DNA from: Crotophaga sulcirostris
Taxonomy: Eukaryota; Chordata; Aves; Cuculiformes; Crotophagidae
Assembly (NCBI GenBank): GCA_013397455.1
Contig: VYZB01000145.1
Coordinates: 1,809,194-1,873,193 of the forward strand
DNA length: 64,000 nucleotides
Reading direction: 5' to 3'
Numbering within the stretch: position 1 is the stretch's first letter; each line of letters starts with the position of its first letter. The notes below the pieces were generated by a model, which saw only the letters and a program-made list of their open reading frames with translations, was not told where the DNA came from and ran no database searches. Of the stretch, positions 1-11,850 are shown in pieces. The translations under genes and the position numbers were made by a program.

Positions 1-110
1 GCGTCCCGCACAGCAGCGCCTGGGCCGGAGCGCGGGGCAGCCCGCACGCTCCGGGCACTCCCTCTGCTCGGTGCCGGGGAGGTGCGCTTCGCTTTGCGTC
101 CAAACGTGAC
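1..110 (+). promoter_or_regulatory. GC- and CpG-rich window edge, possible SLC4A4 promoter or first-exon tail
   Basis: The first 110 bases are rich in G, C and CpG, unlike the DNA that follows. The NBCe1-B transcript of mammals has an untranslated first exon far upstream of the start-codon exon, and this position would suit a compact bird intron. A weak donor-like AG/GTGCGC lies at 80-87. Nothing here proves transcription, and the island is cut by the window edge. Confidence 0.3.
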
Positions 111-159
111 TTTGTGCTTGGGGCTGCTCGGTGGCTTTAATGGACGTATTTTCCATTAT

Positions 160-177
160 AAAAAAAAAAAAAAAAAA
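160..177 (+). repeat. poly-A run (18 A)
   Basis: An uninterrupted run of 18 A followed by a purine-rich GGAAAGAAGGAAG stretch. No adjacent retroposon body was recognised. Confidence 0.9.
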
Positions 178-2659
178 GGAAAGAAGGAAGTTGGCGGGAT
201 TTAGCTAAACGTGCCGAGTGGTGTCGCGTGCGTGGGAACAGGATTTGCTGCTTGGCCAGATGGGCTGCGGGGTGTGCGGGGTTCGCGTGGCGGTGGAGGA
301 TCGGCAGGGACCTGTTTGTGCATTAGGAGGGAGGCACAGGGGCACCCCCCGCCCGCCCCCGGCACCTGGGGCTCCCAGACCCAGTAACTCTTGTGCAGGA
401 GGCTGCATTTTGCCCTAACACTGCCCGGCCACCTGCAGAGTGATTAGATGTGACTGTCTGCACCTGTGAGCACACCTGTCCCGCTCTGCCCGCCCTTGCG
501 CTGCTCACCCGTGCTGGAGCAAGGGCAGGAGGGCTTTCCTAGGCAGCGCTGGGCACCAGAAGGTGGTAGAGTTCAGTTTTGCAAGGTTTTCTTTCAGCTG
601 GTGATTTTAGTGCTGGGTAGCTGCTGCCTGTGGGTGTCGGTGGGATCCGAAGGGCTGATGCTGGTGCCACCTGCAGTGGGGCTGCCCCTGTCAGATGCAG
701 ATGTGGAGTGAACCCACACTTCCAAATATCAAAAAAAGATACCTCGGGAAGGGTTTGCTTGCAGCTTATCCTTCCCTCCTGCACGTTTGGCAAAGCAGTG
801 CCTGGGCTTGCAGGAAGAGGCTCCTCTGAGCTGCATTGCCAACATCGCCCAGGGCTGGCAACTGTAGAGGAGTGAGCGGTAGCCCAGGAGGGGCCGGCAG
901 CGCCGGGTGTTGCTGCTGCCGCGATCAGAGTGGGGTCGGAAGGAATTACGGGTTGGCTGTTGTCTGGTTTTCAGCTGGGGGGAGGAGGGATGAAGGTCTC
1001 ATTTGTGTGCTGAGGGCATTCCTGGCAGGTTCCCACCCCGCGCATCCATCCAGCTCCCAGCACGGTCCAGCAGGCTGTTCTGCAGCTCAGAGCTGTGCAG
1101 ATCTTTCCTTTAAACTTCCACATTATGATTTTAAATCCTGAAACTCCTCTGCACTCAGACCCTCATACCCTTGTGTCATGGTGTTCCTCGCAGTAGGTTT
1201 TGAGAAGGAGCTCCACGGAGGAGCTCTCGGACTGCGCTGCTTTCCCAGCGCTGCTGTGGGTGCAGGGCAAGCGCTTGGGTTACTGATGTGTTGCAGCGAT
1301 AAGGAGGGGTTGAATTTGTGCACAAAGTGCAGCTCAGAGGCAAACATCCCTGTGAGAAGGGAAAAGCTGCAACTCCTTTTGTTTCCTGATCTCCCTGATT
1401 AGCGGAGAGGGCGCCCTGCTCGCTTGTGCCTCCGTTCAAGCCGATGTGTGCTTGCCTACTGGAGGTGTAACTGCTCTGCCACCTTGAAGACCCCTGATAA
1501 ACAGCAGGCTGGAAGTTTTCTGGGGCAAGGCTGTAAATGGAAATTGCTGTGGGAGAGAGTAAAGAGAGCCTGTATTTATTTCCTGCCAATAAGTCTGCAA
1601 ACGGCTCTCTTCTTGGCAGTTCTGAACCAGAGTCGGAGGTGCTGGCCTGCCAGAGGGAAGCAGTTGTGAAGGCAAGGTGTTGCCTTGGTTGAGCCCAGAT
1701 GAAATAGGTGCTTCAGGAGGGTGGATATTCCTGCGGGTACGGGAAGTGATGCTCTTGCTCCTGTGGGTCTGTTGGTGTGGATTTGCTAGCCTTCCGATGT
1801 TTATTTTTCTAATTTAATTTATTAAATTTTATGTTATTGCGTTGTTCGTGTCCACGTCAAACACAACGTAGCTTTTGCTGGTGTGCACTGGAATTCCTTC
1901 TTAGGGGCTGGGAGCACCAGAGGAATTAAGACTGACTTTGAAGATGCCCTGTTGAGGCAGCGCTCGCAGCGTTCTGACGCGGGTGCTGTGGCATCGGGCC
2001 GTGGCGCTGGCAGAAAATGACTTCATTGCCCTGCTGAGATAGCATCCTCGTCACGCTCCAGCGCCCTGCCTTTCACATGTTTTCTTTGCGCATTACGTTT
2101 AGAGTTTGAACTCTTGCTTTGAGCAAATTAAAAGGGTTCTGATAACTCCTATCAGGTTCTCTTGTCCAAAGTCAATTAGCTGCTTCCGGCTCCAAACCCA
2201 TTTAGAAGGCTCAAAAGGGAGTGCTCTCTGAAAATCCCGTAATAGCAGTTACAGTTAATATTGATAAAGGAGCGTGGCTCTGGCATTGTGCTGCTTCTGG
2301 TGGAAGGAAAGCTTCTCTTTTGTGCTCCTTCTAAATAGCAGGGCTTGAATGGGGAGGTAGGGCTCTCTCTCTTAACTGTGTTTCACTCGGTGGCTCAAAA
2401 TGAAAATACAGCAATAAAATTACCAAGATTGTGGTGAAGTCCTAGAAGCGCTCAAATCAAAGCTTCTGCCCCCCTGCCCTTGAACTTTGAGTTGCTGTAG
2501 CATCTCATTTCTAGTGAGTTTACTCAGGGTTGTGTGCAGTTGGTGGCAGAAATGCTTTTATTGCTGTTGGGCGGTGTTGGAGGCAATTACGGCACCCATA
2601 ATTGGGTGATAAACCAGTGCGTGGCGTAAGTAAAAAGCTACAGAATTTTAAGAAACCTT

Positions 2660-2900
2660 GATTAAAACCCTACCGCGTCTGCTGGGGTGCTTGCCCTTGG
2701 CAAGGTCTCCACCATGGTCTCTCCAGACCCTAATGACTCAGTACCCAATGGTGGCTTCAAGGAGCGGCTGTAGTCTTTCAGGTCAAAGCCTGCATGGAGA
2801 TTGAGCTCGAAGATATTGTGACCTGGAGTTAACTGTTGAGCCCTGAAATTCAGCGTGTAATTTTTGTTATGATCAAAACACCTCCTGTGAAATAAAGGCC
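2660..2900 (-). other. Unidentified minus-strand open stretch, possible fossil coding fragment
   Basis: Read on the minus strand, one frame stays open for about 75 codons without an early ATG. It includes the protein-like run NYTLNFRAQQLTPGHNIFEL followed by NLHAGFDLKDYSRSLKPP. A pyrimidine-rich CCTTTATTTCACAG precedes it in that orientation. I do not recognise the peptide. It could be an old processed pseudogene or retroposon piece, a minus-strand exon, or chance. An open frame of this size is not rare by chance. Confidence 0.15.
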
Positions 2901-4653
2901 ATCAGTACAGGATGGTATGTGAGTCTTTTGGGGTCCAGGAGGGTGCACGCTCTCCGTTGGGTCTGGTGTTTCTGAACCAAGTGGCCACGCAGTGGCCGGC
3001 CGAGTCAGGAAGCCCCATGGTGTCATTTCTCCTCTTGTTTTTCAGTTGCCCAATTACATCGCTGAGGAGAGGGAAATGCCTGTGCGTTACTCTCCTGCCA
3101 TTACTAGTTTTTCCCAGAAGGAACTCCTGAGGTGGCCCCAGGACTATCAGTGGGCAGAGTTTGCGTGAGTTTCATGGGAGAAGCAGCAGACAATCTGGGA
3201 AGCCAACATCATGGTTCTTGGCACTCGGTTCCGTTTGGTTTGGATCTGGGGGTTTCTGTCCAAGTGTAGGGCCCCATAACTGATAGGAGAGCAGGGCTCA
3301 GAGTGTGCGGTGGTCAGCTCTGCTGTTCGAGTGTTTGTCTGTTGGACTCCAGAGAAAATGGGAAGTGGCCCTGTGTCTCACAGATTTTCTCACCAGAAAG
3401 GCCAGAGAAGCCGATATGACATCACCAAAATCGGGATCCTTTCAATTTGTGTCTCAAAGGAACTTTCAACCCCTGAATTCCCCAAATGTGTGCTGCTAGC
3501 AGAGCTAATTCTGCTGCAAAAGTAATACAAAGACTGAAGGTAGGGTTTTTATTAATGTGTGACTGTTTTTTATGTATACAAATGTGTATGAAGAGAGAGA
3601 CTATGGATGGTCCATGTGTTTACTACTCCTAAGGAAATTCTTTAAGGGGGAGTCTTCCAACTCGCAGCATTTCAAATCTTAGCTTTACTATACAGCTACA
3701 TTTATAGGAGAATAGGGTCATATTTCTATTTTGCTGCTATGTAATATACACCTCCTGTATTTAATCTAATTGCAAAGAAGCCTTAATTGTCCTTCCATAA
3801 GAACTGATCCATATGGCTTGCATCTCCAGTGAGTCTTCGAAAACTGAACTTGGTGGTGGGAATTGTTTGCATGATTTCTTCTAACGCTGAGGATTGCTAA
3901 AATCACTTTATTCTGTTTTTAATGATATAGAAATGGCTTCATTCAATTCTAATGTTACCATAACACATGAAAATATTCTGAAATACAAAATGTTGGCTGG
4001 ATGAATTATATCTTTTTCCTTGCCTTGTAAACAAATTCTCCCTGCAAGGTACTGTCTGTAGTGAATGTTTTGTCTGGGTTTCGGAGGAGAAAAGCCCAGA
4101 TCCAGCTGGAGACTGTGAAACAGAGTGCATGGCTTCATAACTTGGAGCAGGTTTGTCAGGGTTGCTCCTTTGTAGACATGTTTTGAGGACTGCTTTTCGA
4201 GCTTACTCTGTTATTATTTTCACTCCCATGAGCTATGGATTTCTTTGCTACAGGGTTTTTTGAGCATGGTTTTAAACTCTTGGATTTTGATCCGTTTGAG
4301 GGTTCCTACCGCTAAATCTGGAACTTGGCTCTTCCAGGATCTGCCTGGCTATGGACACAAATAGTTGTGGGTGGAAATCAGTGCTTGGGGCTCTGGGGGC
4401 CGTGGTGGGAATGGTCCCTCTCCTTTTAACCGGTGGAAGGTGACTGCTGTCACCCATGGAATTAATGAAATGGGCTGACATTTTATTGTTCCCCAGCAGA
4501 GACTGAATTTTACTTTCTCTTAAAAGTTATCACAATGAGTTGGAGTTATGCCAGAAATCCGGGTGGGTTTGCAGATGCAACAGGTTTTGGGCTTTTTTCC
4601 CTTAAAGTTGACCTCTGTGGCATATTCTGTCTTTCTGTCTTCTTGTCTTCTTC

Positions 4654-4679
4654 TTTTTTTTTTTTTTTTTTTTTTTTTT
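4654..4679 (+). repeat. poly-T run (26 T)
   Basis: An uninterrupted run of 26 T preceded by a CTTCTTGTCTTCTTC tract. It may be the tail of an old minus-strand retroposon or a simple homopolymer. The exact length is prone to sequencing error. Confidence 0.9.
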
Positions 4680-7574
4680 ACTACTGTTTTCTGAGCAAAA
4701 CAGATAAACTTATTGATTTTGATGACTGTGCGGGTGTGTGACCGCAGGTCAGAGGCGATGACTGGAGTCTTGTGTGTCTGGATTAAAGTGTTGGTGTTTT
4801 GTCTGGTTTGTGTAGCAGGTGCAGAAACAGAGCTTGCCTGTGTTTTTCAGTGGCGTGTGCAACTCGGAGATGAGAGGATTTTCACCTTCGGTTTTTCCTT
4901 AATTTTAATCACCTCTTTGCTGATATGAGTCTCTAATTTCAACTCTTAACCTTGAACGGAAGGTTGCAAAATTAACTGCTTTTATTGTACCTGTGACTGT
5001 ATAACCCTTCAGACGTTGTCAGCCCTGATCTGTAAGTGTAAAGCTCTTTCATCAAGGTTACTCCATAGGAGAAGACTCTGCGTTGGGAAATAACTGCTCA
5101 TAGCTCAAAAAAAAGCAGAGTTTGAGGATATTAAGCCTGCATCATTGCACTGGAATAGGATGGAAGTGTGTCACGGTGTTTCTCGTATGGGAACCAAACA
5201 TGCAAATTTTGCTTAGGTCTCAAATTTGGTGATTGTGAAGTGGTTTTTGCCCGAATTGTTGTTAAATTTGAACAGTCTGATATCACTTCCAGGTCTGACA
5301 GTCCCTGCGTTCAGCAGAGAAACGGCGCAGCTGAGGAACAGTAGCGCTCTTCAGCAGCCCAGCCCGTGGCTTCCAAGGCAGAAACAATAACCGCAATGAA
5401 AAAATAGATGGGTACTTTGTTCTGGGCTGTCCCCACCAAAGCTCCGTTCCAAAACCTTAATGGCACGACAATACAGCCTGTAGTGCCCTGGGAGTAGTTC
5501 CACAGCAATTGTTTAACATCCCATGATCTGTTAGGCTGAGGTTTGTGAGTAATGAACAAATTTGAGGAGCGTTGTCCCTGGCAAAGCGTGAATGTGGTGT
5601 CCTATGGATGCGGTGCCAGACACCTTTGTAACGCTGCTGATAGGTGAGCTGGGAAGGCTCACCTGAGAAGGTGGATGGAGTTTCAGTGCAGAACACGTGT
5701 TCCAGTGCTTGGAGAAAGCTGAGAAATGCCAAACCGTGCCGTCGGAGTGCGACAGCGTGGTTTGCAGCACTGCAGTCGGTACGGCGAGCTCCGGTTCTGG
5801 TACCAGTTCATGGGGTTTTCATTTCTGCAGGGCTGTGGCCTTCATCCTGCCAAGCACTTCAGCATAGGAGACTTCTGGCCTTGAGGCAATTCACCTTCAA
5901 GACCAGGCTGAAGTGCTGGGCTGGTCCAAGTCCTGCGTGAGTAGCTCCAGTGGTATCTGGAAACAGGAGATACAGGAGAAACGCAGACTGAGATAGCACA
6001 GTGAGTGGAGAGAACTGATCTAGTGGGGCCAGAGTGGGGTAGGAACAAAGTCTAGACTATAGCCCTGAGCTGCTCATGGGGTGGGGTTGGAAATCAATGG
6101 AAGACCGGTGCAAAGTCTTGAGTGCATCTTTGATAGGAACTTGAAGAGTGGAGTTGGAGGGAGGTGGTAGAAGAGTTATTTAGAACTGTTTTGATAGGAA
6201 GGGGCCTTCAATGGGTTGTGTTCCGTCCCAGTTCGCCTGTAGCCCTCTCAGATGGTACCACTGATTTTGTTGAGAAAACATCTTGATCAGACAGAGTGTG
6301 GAACTGAAATGCTTTCCATTTCAGAATGATTCTGTCTCCAGTGAGTTGCTGACATGCACATCCCAGAATGTGCTTGGAAAGAAAAGATTCCTCTTGCCTA
6401 AGGGCTAGAAGTTCTTTTGTGGGACTGTCATACAGGTGGAGATTCCCCCTAACTGTGTAAAAGCTTCTCGCTACAGACGAAATAGTGTTTTGACATTTCC
6501 TACTTCTTTGTGAACAGTAAGTGATGGGTTTATACCTAGAAAAGCCACAGGTGGGTTTTTCAGAAGGAAAGGCATCCTGTTTCCCACAGCGTGTGCCTAC
6601 CTTCCATGTCGTACTGAAATAGATGCATTGGAAAAGGAACTGTGCTTTTTTGAATGAACCTGGGGGGAAATAGAAGAAATACATCTGAAGAAAGTTAAGC
6701 TAAGCTTTGGATACTCAGCAAAGACTGAGGACCCGGTGAAGTTGGGTGGATGACTTATGTCACTCAGACGCGCGACTGAGACCACGTGGAAGCAGCAGTC
6801 GGAGTGGGCTGCGGGGGAAAGGAGGGCTCGGTACTGCCAGGCCCTTTCCCAGGCAGTGTCACAGTTGTGCTTGAAGCACCGGTCTGCGAGGAGGCTTTGG
6901 TAGGCAAAGCCTGATGGCTCTGAGCTTCTCTGGCTCAAAGCCTCATGGTTTGTGCAGGGAGCGTCCGTGCACTGTGCCTGTGCGACTGGCTGGGGGTTCC
7001 TGCTGCTGCACTGCAGAGCACCAGCTTGTACGTGGGACCTCGCTGGTGTCCAGTGGCCAGAAGGAAAAGTCGGGTCTGCTGGGCTTGAATTTTCCACCTT
7101 AGCAGTGCTCTGAAGCTCAGCCTGCGAGCCTGCTAGCATGGAAAGAATGTGAGCAAGTCTGGGCTTGAGCGTAGGCTCGGGCCCGTGCTCCGCTGGCAGC
7201 GAAGGCAAGCCCAGGCACCCTTCCTGGACTCGTGTGGGCACTGGGCTGCAGCCGTGATGCTCTGACTCCTCACCCGCGTGGCTTGGTCCTGCCTGCTGTG
7301 TAAGTGCAAGGATGGGCACCTGCCTGGGGTCATCCTGGGCTGGGCACGCCGGGCCTGTGAATAAAGCAGTGAAACAGCAGGAATTGCCGCAAAGCAAAAC
7401 TTCCCGGTTTCATAAGTTTTGTTTGGATCGCCCATCTCTTCCCTTTGCCAAAAATGCAATGTATAATTTTTGTTGAAAGGGAATACGCTGCAAAACAACT
7501 CTGCGGAAACCCCGGCTGTATCTTACAGTGTCAGAATCCTCTCCAGACACTGAATAAAGGGAGATCGTGTCTCC

Positions 7575-7740
7575 AGCTTTTAAAATAATTACTCGAATTA
7601 AAGATCAAGCTGGAAGAGCCCAGAGCCAATGCAGTTCACTGAACATTAGATGTACAACTTAATTTATGAAAAAGCATTGCAAAACCAACTTAAGCTCATC
7701 GTGCTCAAAATATATCTCCCGGCAAGTAACCTGAATGTCC
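7575..7740. promoter_or_regulatory. AT-rich unique block, candidate conserved noncoding element
   Basis: A repeat-free block with homeodomain-like TAATT cores and little CpG, standing out from the GC-rich flanks. Its look is that of a conserved vertebrate noncoding element, but conservation cannot be seen from one sequence. Confidence 0.15.
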
Positions 7741-10700
7741 TCTGAGCCCTCAGCTGTGGAGAAGTGTGGGAGGGCGTGGAGGTCTCTGTGAACTCTCAAA
7801 GTTTCTGTAATTACTTTTCTGCAAATGAAGCTCTCTTTCGTGAACCTGTTTCTGCCTTTTTAATTCTAAACAATGAATAGGACACAGTCGCGTTAAGTAT
7901 TCCTGGTACAATAATGCCTTGGGTTACAGACGGCTTTGTGTTTTCCTGGGGAGGCTTGGAACTCGGCGGAGGTACCAGGTGTTTTTCACGAAGAGGTCAG
8001 TGTGCTTCTGGATGCGACCCTTAATTTGAAATTCTCAGTAATGTCTATGAAGTCTTGAACTGTGGTGTCAGCCCAACTTTTTCTGGCTCTGTTCCCGGAC
8101 CAGTCATTCCACTTAGCAATAAAACAAAGCAAGATAATGGGTGCAGATAACCGGGATTGAATATTACTGTACACTATTTTCCATTTACCTTTAAACAACC
8201 ATGTTGCAATTAGGTGCTTGGCATAAAGCTGCTCTTTGTTAACAGGTATCTCCAAGAAAGTTGTGATTATGTGAAGGTTTACGAGCTGGGTTCAGCGCTA
8301 GGTGGTTGTATCCGGTGTTTGAGAAAGTGCCGGCAGCTGATGGTTCAGCCGGAGTCACCGAGGGGTCCCTGTTATCTCGCGCTTACTAAGGCCTTTATCG
8401 CCAGAGGGACAAAAGGCAGCTTCGTATCCAAACCCTGTTGAAAATTAGCTGGAGTTGGCTACCGTCGTACCCTCCTGTGGAGCAGAGATGTCTAGTTAAA
8501 GGTGCTGGGTGGAATTCGCAGGCACCACCTTGTGTGAGTACAGCACCCAGGAATCCTGGTGGGAAGGATTCCTGTTGAGATGGGGATGAATCGCAACAGC
8601 TCTGGAGAGGCCAGGTGATGGCCGAGTTGGACAGGTGGTGCTCAATAGGTGCTGACCATGCATGTTGCCTTGCATCACCCTCTCCATCCCCAGACGCTTT
8701 GTGGCCGCACCTGATACACCCAACTGCATCATCTTTTTATTTCATCTTTTAGGTATTTTTTTTTTACATCATGAACCATTTCCTTGGCCCTGCCAGCCTG
8801 AAAAGCAGTGTAAAAGTTGCTTTATTCTGATGTGCTTTTATGAACACATATTGCCAATGCAAAAAAACTGGTTTGGGCCTGTTATAGAAACTTGGTTTTC
8901 TGCAGTTTCTTCCCAAAGAATGGCTGCCTCTGTTTTTTTAAGCAGATGCATGTGAAAAAGAGGATGGAAGCAGGCAATGAGTGATCAGCATGAGCAAATC
9001 AACCTGGTCCAGTGTGCTTGTGTATCAGAGCACAGCACGCAGCTCCTCGCCCAGTACTGTGGTAACTTGGCTCTCGTGGGCACCTCACACTAATTCTAAT
9101 GCTCCACTCACCCTGCGTGCTGGTTTGCTGTGGACTGTACATCACACGGAGTGTGTTCGTGTGAACTGTGGCTCTTCGAACGCTTTGGAGTTGATCATTC
9201 ACAAAGCAGAAGGAGGAAATCTGACTTTGCAGAATTGAGGAAGAAGAGGAAAGAGAACAAGGGAGCTGTAAAATACCTTTTATAAATCTTGCTTGTGTTA
9301 AAGTGCCATGGCTTGAAACCCTCGTCTATCAAAGGCTGAGCTGCACAGGAACCTGGAAGTCTCTCCTTTCCAAGGAAAACATTTTAGGGGTGTCTGGGAA
9401 GTTCGTGTTTCTGGACTAGTGCTCTTGTGTTACTGGTGTAGGGAGGAGCCAGCTACTGATACAGGGAGAGGAAAGTGCTACAGGAGCCCAAGTAACACGA
9501 GGAGCCTTTTTTAGGTAAGGGATCTGCAGTGGTCTTCATTTCCTAGGCCATCTCTATCCAGAAGGATGATTGTTTTCAAAATCCATTCCTAGAGTGGATG
9601 AGGTTTTTCAGGCATTGTCTCTAAGAAATACCTAGGCTAAAGTCTCATTTTCTCTTCTCTTCCAGAAATGTGTTTGGTCTTCTGGACAAGCTTGTTATTT
9701 ATTACGCTGGTTCTTGGGTTACTTTGGAGGAGCCCAGAGCTCCTGCAGCAGGGCTGCTCATCGGCATCACTGTGCTCCTGCCAGCTTTTCCCCACAAGTT
9801 GCTCTTCCATGGCAATGGGTCACTAGAAAGGAGTTCAGAAGAAGACAGCAATGGATGCTTTCTGGCAAGAAACTCCTTTTCAGCTCTAGGGCTATGGTTT
9901 TGTTCTCAGACTCTGTTTAGGCTGCTATGAGTAAGTCTGGTTTGGGCTGCCTGTGGATGTCATCTGGAGGACAGTCTTGTTAAAACTTGGGAGCTGCCTG
10001 CTCAGCAGTTCAGTTCTGCTCCCTTGGCTCTGGCTGGAGGATACAGTAAATCCAGCTTCAGGGCACTCGGAACCAAACTGGGAACATGACTCTGCCATGA
10101 AGCCAAATGCCAGAGCAGCAGCAAACTCATTCTGCTGGTAGAGTCCGTTAACGTTTCTAAACGGATTGGCTTTATGCAGGGCCACGCGTTGTCTGCCTCT
10201 GCCACTCTGCTTTTATGCTGTGTCATGTTCCTCCGGTTTAACTGGGAGTCTGGGTGGTGAGGAATCCGTATCGCGGTGTTCGCTGACTAATGCAGCAAAA
10301 CCGCAATCATGTGCCCCTGCCCGGTCTGGGCCAAGCTCTCATTAATGGCTGATTGATAGTCTGCAGGTCCCTGTTTAAAGGTCACAGCCTTGGTCTGCTC
10401 TCCCCGGGCACCACGTTTCCAAGTCAAGGTGGGACGTAGGCGTTGGTCTCGTCACTCGGTCACTGGAGCCCATGGAAGGGCAAGGGGTGCCCGGAGGTGG
10501 TGCTCTGCTCCATGCACTGGTGACCTGCCCCCTCTTACAGGGAATTTTATCAAGAAGGACGCACAATCTCCATTTGCTTTCTTTGCAGGGAGTGGACATG
10601 TGGGTGAGCTCTTCTGTGAGGAGAGTGGAGATGGCAGTGAGTTCCCCCAGCCTGTCCTTTCTCCTAGTGACCATCGGTGCTCCATGACAGCTATTTGCTT

Positions 10701-10964
10701 TGTCTGATAACATTGGCAAACCCATGTACAAACCTGCTCCTATTGTATCGTGATGGGATGTTTTTAGTGGCAGAAGAGTGTCCCTGTGTGTGGGTGTAGG
10801 CCTGACTAGGGATCAGCCAGGTTCTGTCCCAGCAGCCTGGCAGGGTAGGATAAACCAAACTCAACTACTTCATGTGGAAGGGAACTACAGCGGTCACACC
10901 ATCCAACTGTTTGACTGTGGGGCTGACTGAATGTTCTAAGCCTGTTATTAAGGGCCAAATGCCT

Positions 10965-11066
10965 CTGAAACGCTGCTGGGCTTGGGACACTGACCACCTC
11001 TTGAAGCCTCTCCCAGTGTTTGACCACCCTCTCGGTGAAGAAACGCTTACTGATGTCCAGTTGTGG
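10965..11066 (-). mobile_element. CR1 fragment, old
   Basis: Contains the CR1 landmarks CAGTGTTTGACCACCCTCTC and GGTGAAGAAACGCTTACTGA in minus orientation. It is strongly diverged and interrupted at 11,068 by the start of a second CR1 tail, which suggests a later insertion into or beside it. Confidence 0.75.
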
Positions 11067-11068
11067 AA

Positions 11069-11405
11069 GCATAGAATCGTTAAAGTTGGAAAAGCCCTCT
11101 AAGCTCACCCAACCCAACCCCACTGTGCCCACTGAACCCTGTCCCCAAGTGCCATGACTGCACTTTGAACCCCTCCAGGGATGGAGACTCCATCACTGCC
11201 CTGGGCAGCCTCTGCCAGGGCTTCACCACTCGTTCAGTAAAGAAATTTTCCCTGATATCCAGTCTAAACCTCTCCTGGTGCAACGTGAGGGCATTTCCTC
11301 TCATCCTGTCACTTGTTATCTGGGAGAAGAGAACAGTGGGAGCTGCAGTGAGTGATGAGGTCTCTCCTCAGCCTCTTCAGACAAAACTGAACCTCCCTGG
11401 CACAG
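11069..11405 (-). mobile_element. CR1 3' fragment
   Basis: Begins with the CR1 tail CATAGAATCGTTAAAGTTGG and continues through the standard blocks CCCCTCCAGGGATGGAGACT, CCTGGGCAGCCTCTGCCAGG and CTCCTCAGCCTCTTCAGAC. It is a minus-oriented, 5'-truncated copy of the subgroup with the TTGGAAAAGCCCTCT tail. Confidence 0.92.
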
Positions 11406-11804
11406 TTTTGAACCATCATCTCACTCCCAGAAGCCCAGCAGACAGCTCTCCATGAACGGGGCCGCGAGTCCGCCCTGGCCGTGCAGAGAGGAGTTGTCCC
11501 TGCAGTTGCATTTCTGATCCTCCTGGAGCCCTTCATGAGGGTCTCATGGCTGTTGGGTTCTGGGGCTTGGGCTGGCGTGTGCAGGGTTCCACTGAGCACA
11601 TGGTGCTCTGGAGAGGCAGGACGGCCCACACTGCTCTGGGCTGGGACATTTTTTTCTGTTGTTTTGACTGGGACTTAAATTGGCCAAGGAGACTAAATTC
11701 TTTATTTCAGTCTATTCTCAGATGACTTTAAAATGACTTGGTTTTGCATTTCTCTCCTCTCCTGTCTGGAAGTATTGGTTCTTCATCTTCACTACACTTG
11801 TGCC

Positions 11805-11850
11805 TGTTTGTGTTTTTGGGTTTTGGGTTTTTGTTTTGTTTTGGTTTTTT
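11805..11850 (+). repeat. T/G-rich simple sequence
   Basis: Irregular TTTTGGG, TTTTG and TTTTGG units followed by a C run. It is low-complexity DNA, not a regular telomeric array. Confidence 0.7.

Noticed and set aside
6597..7397. 266-codon minus-strand frame
   Set aside because: No family resemblance; a Cys/Ser/Pro/His-rich, compositional peptide inside intron 1.
11805..11850. TTTTGGG-type units, considered as interstitial telomeric repeat
   Set aside because: Units are irregular and none is the vertebrate TTAGGG.
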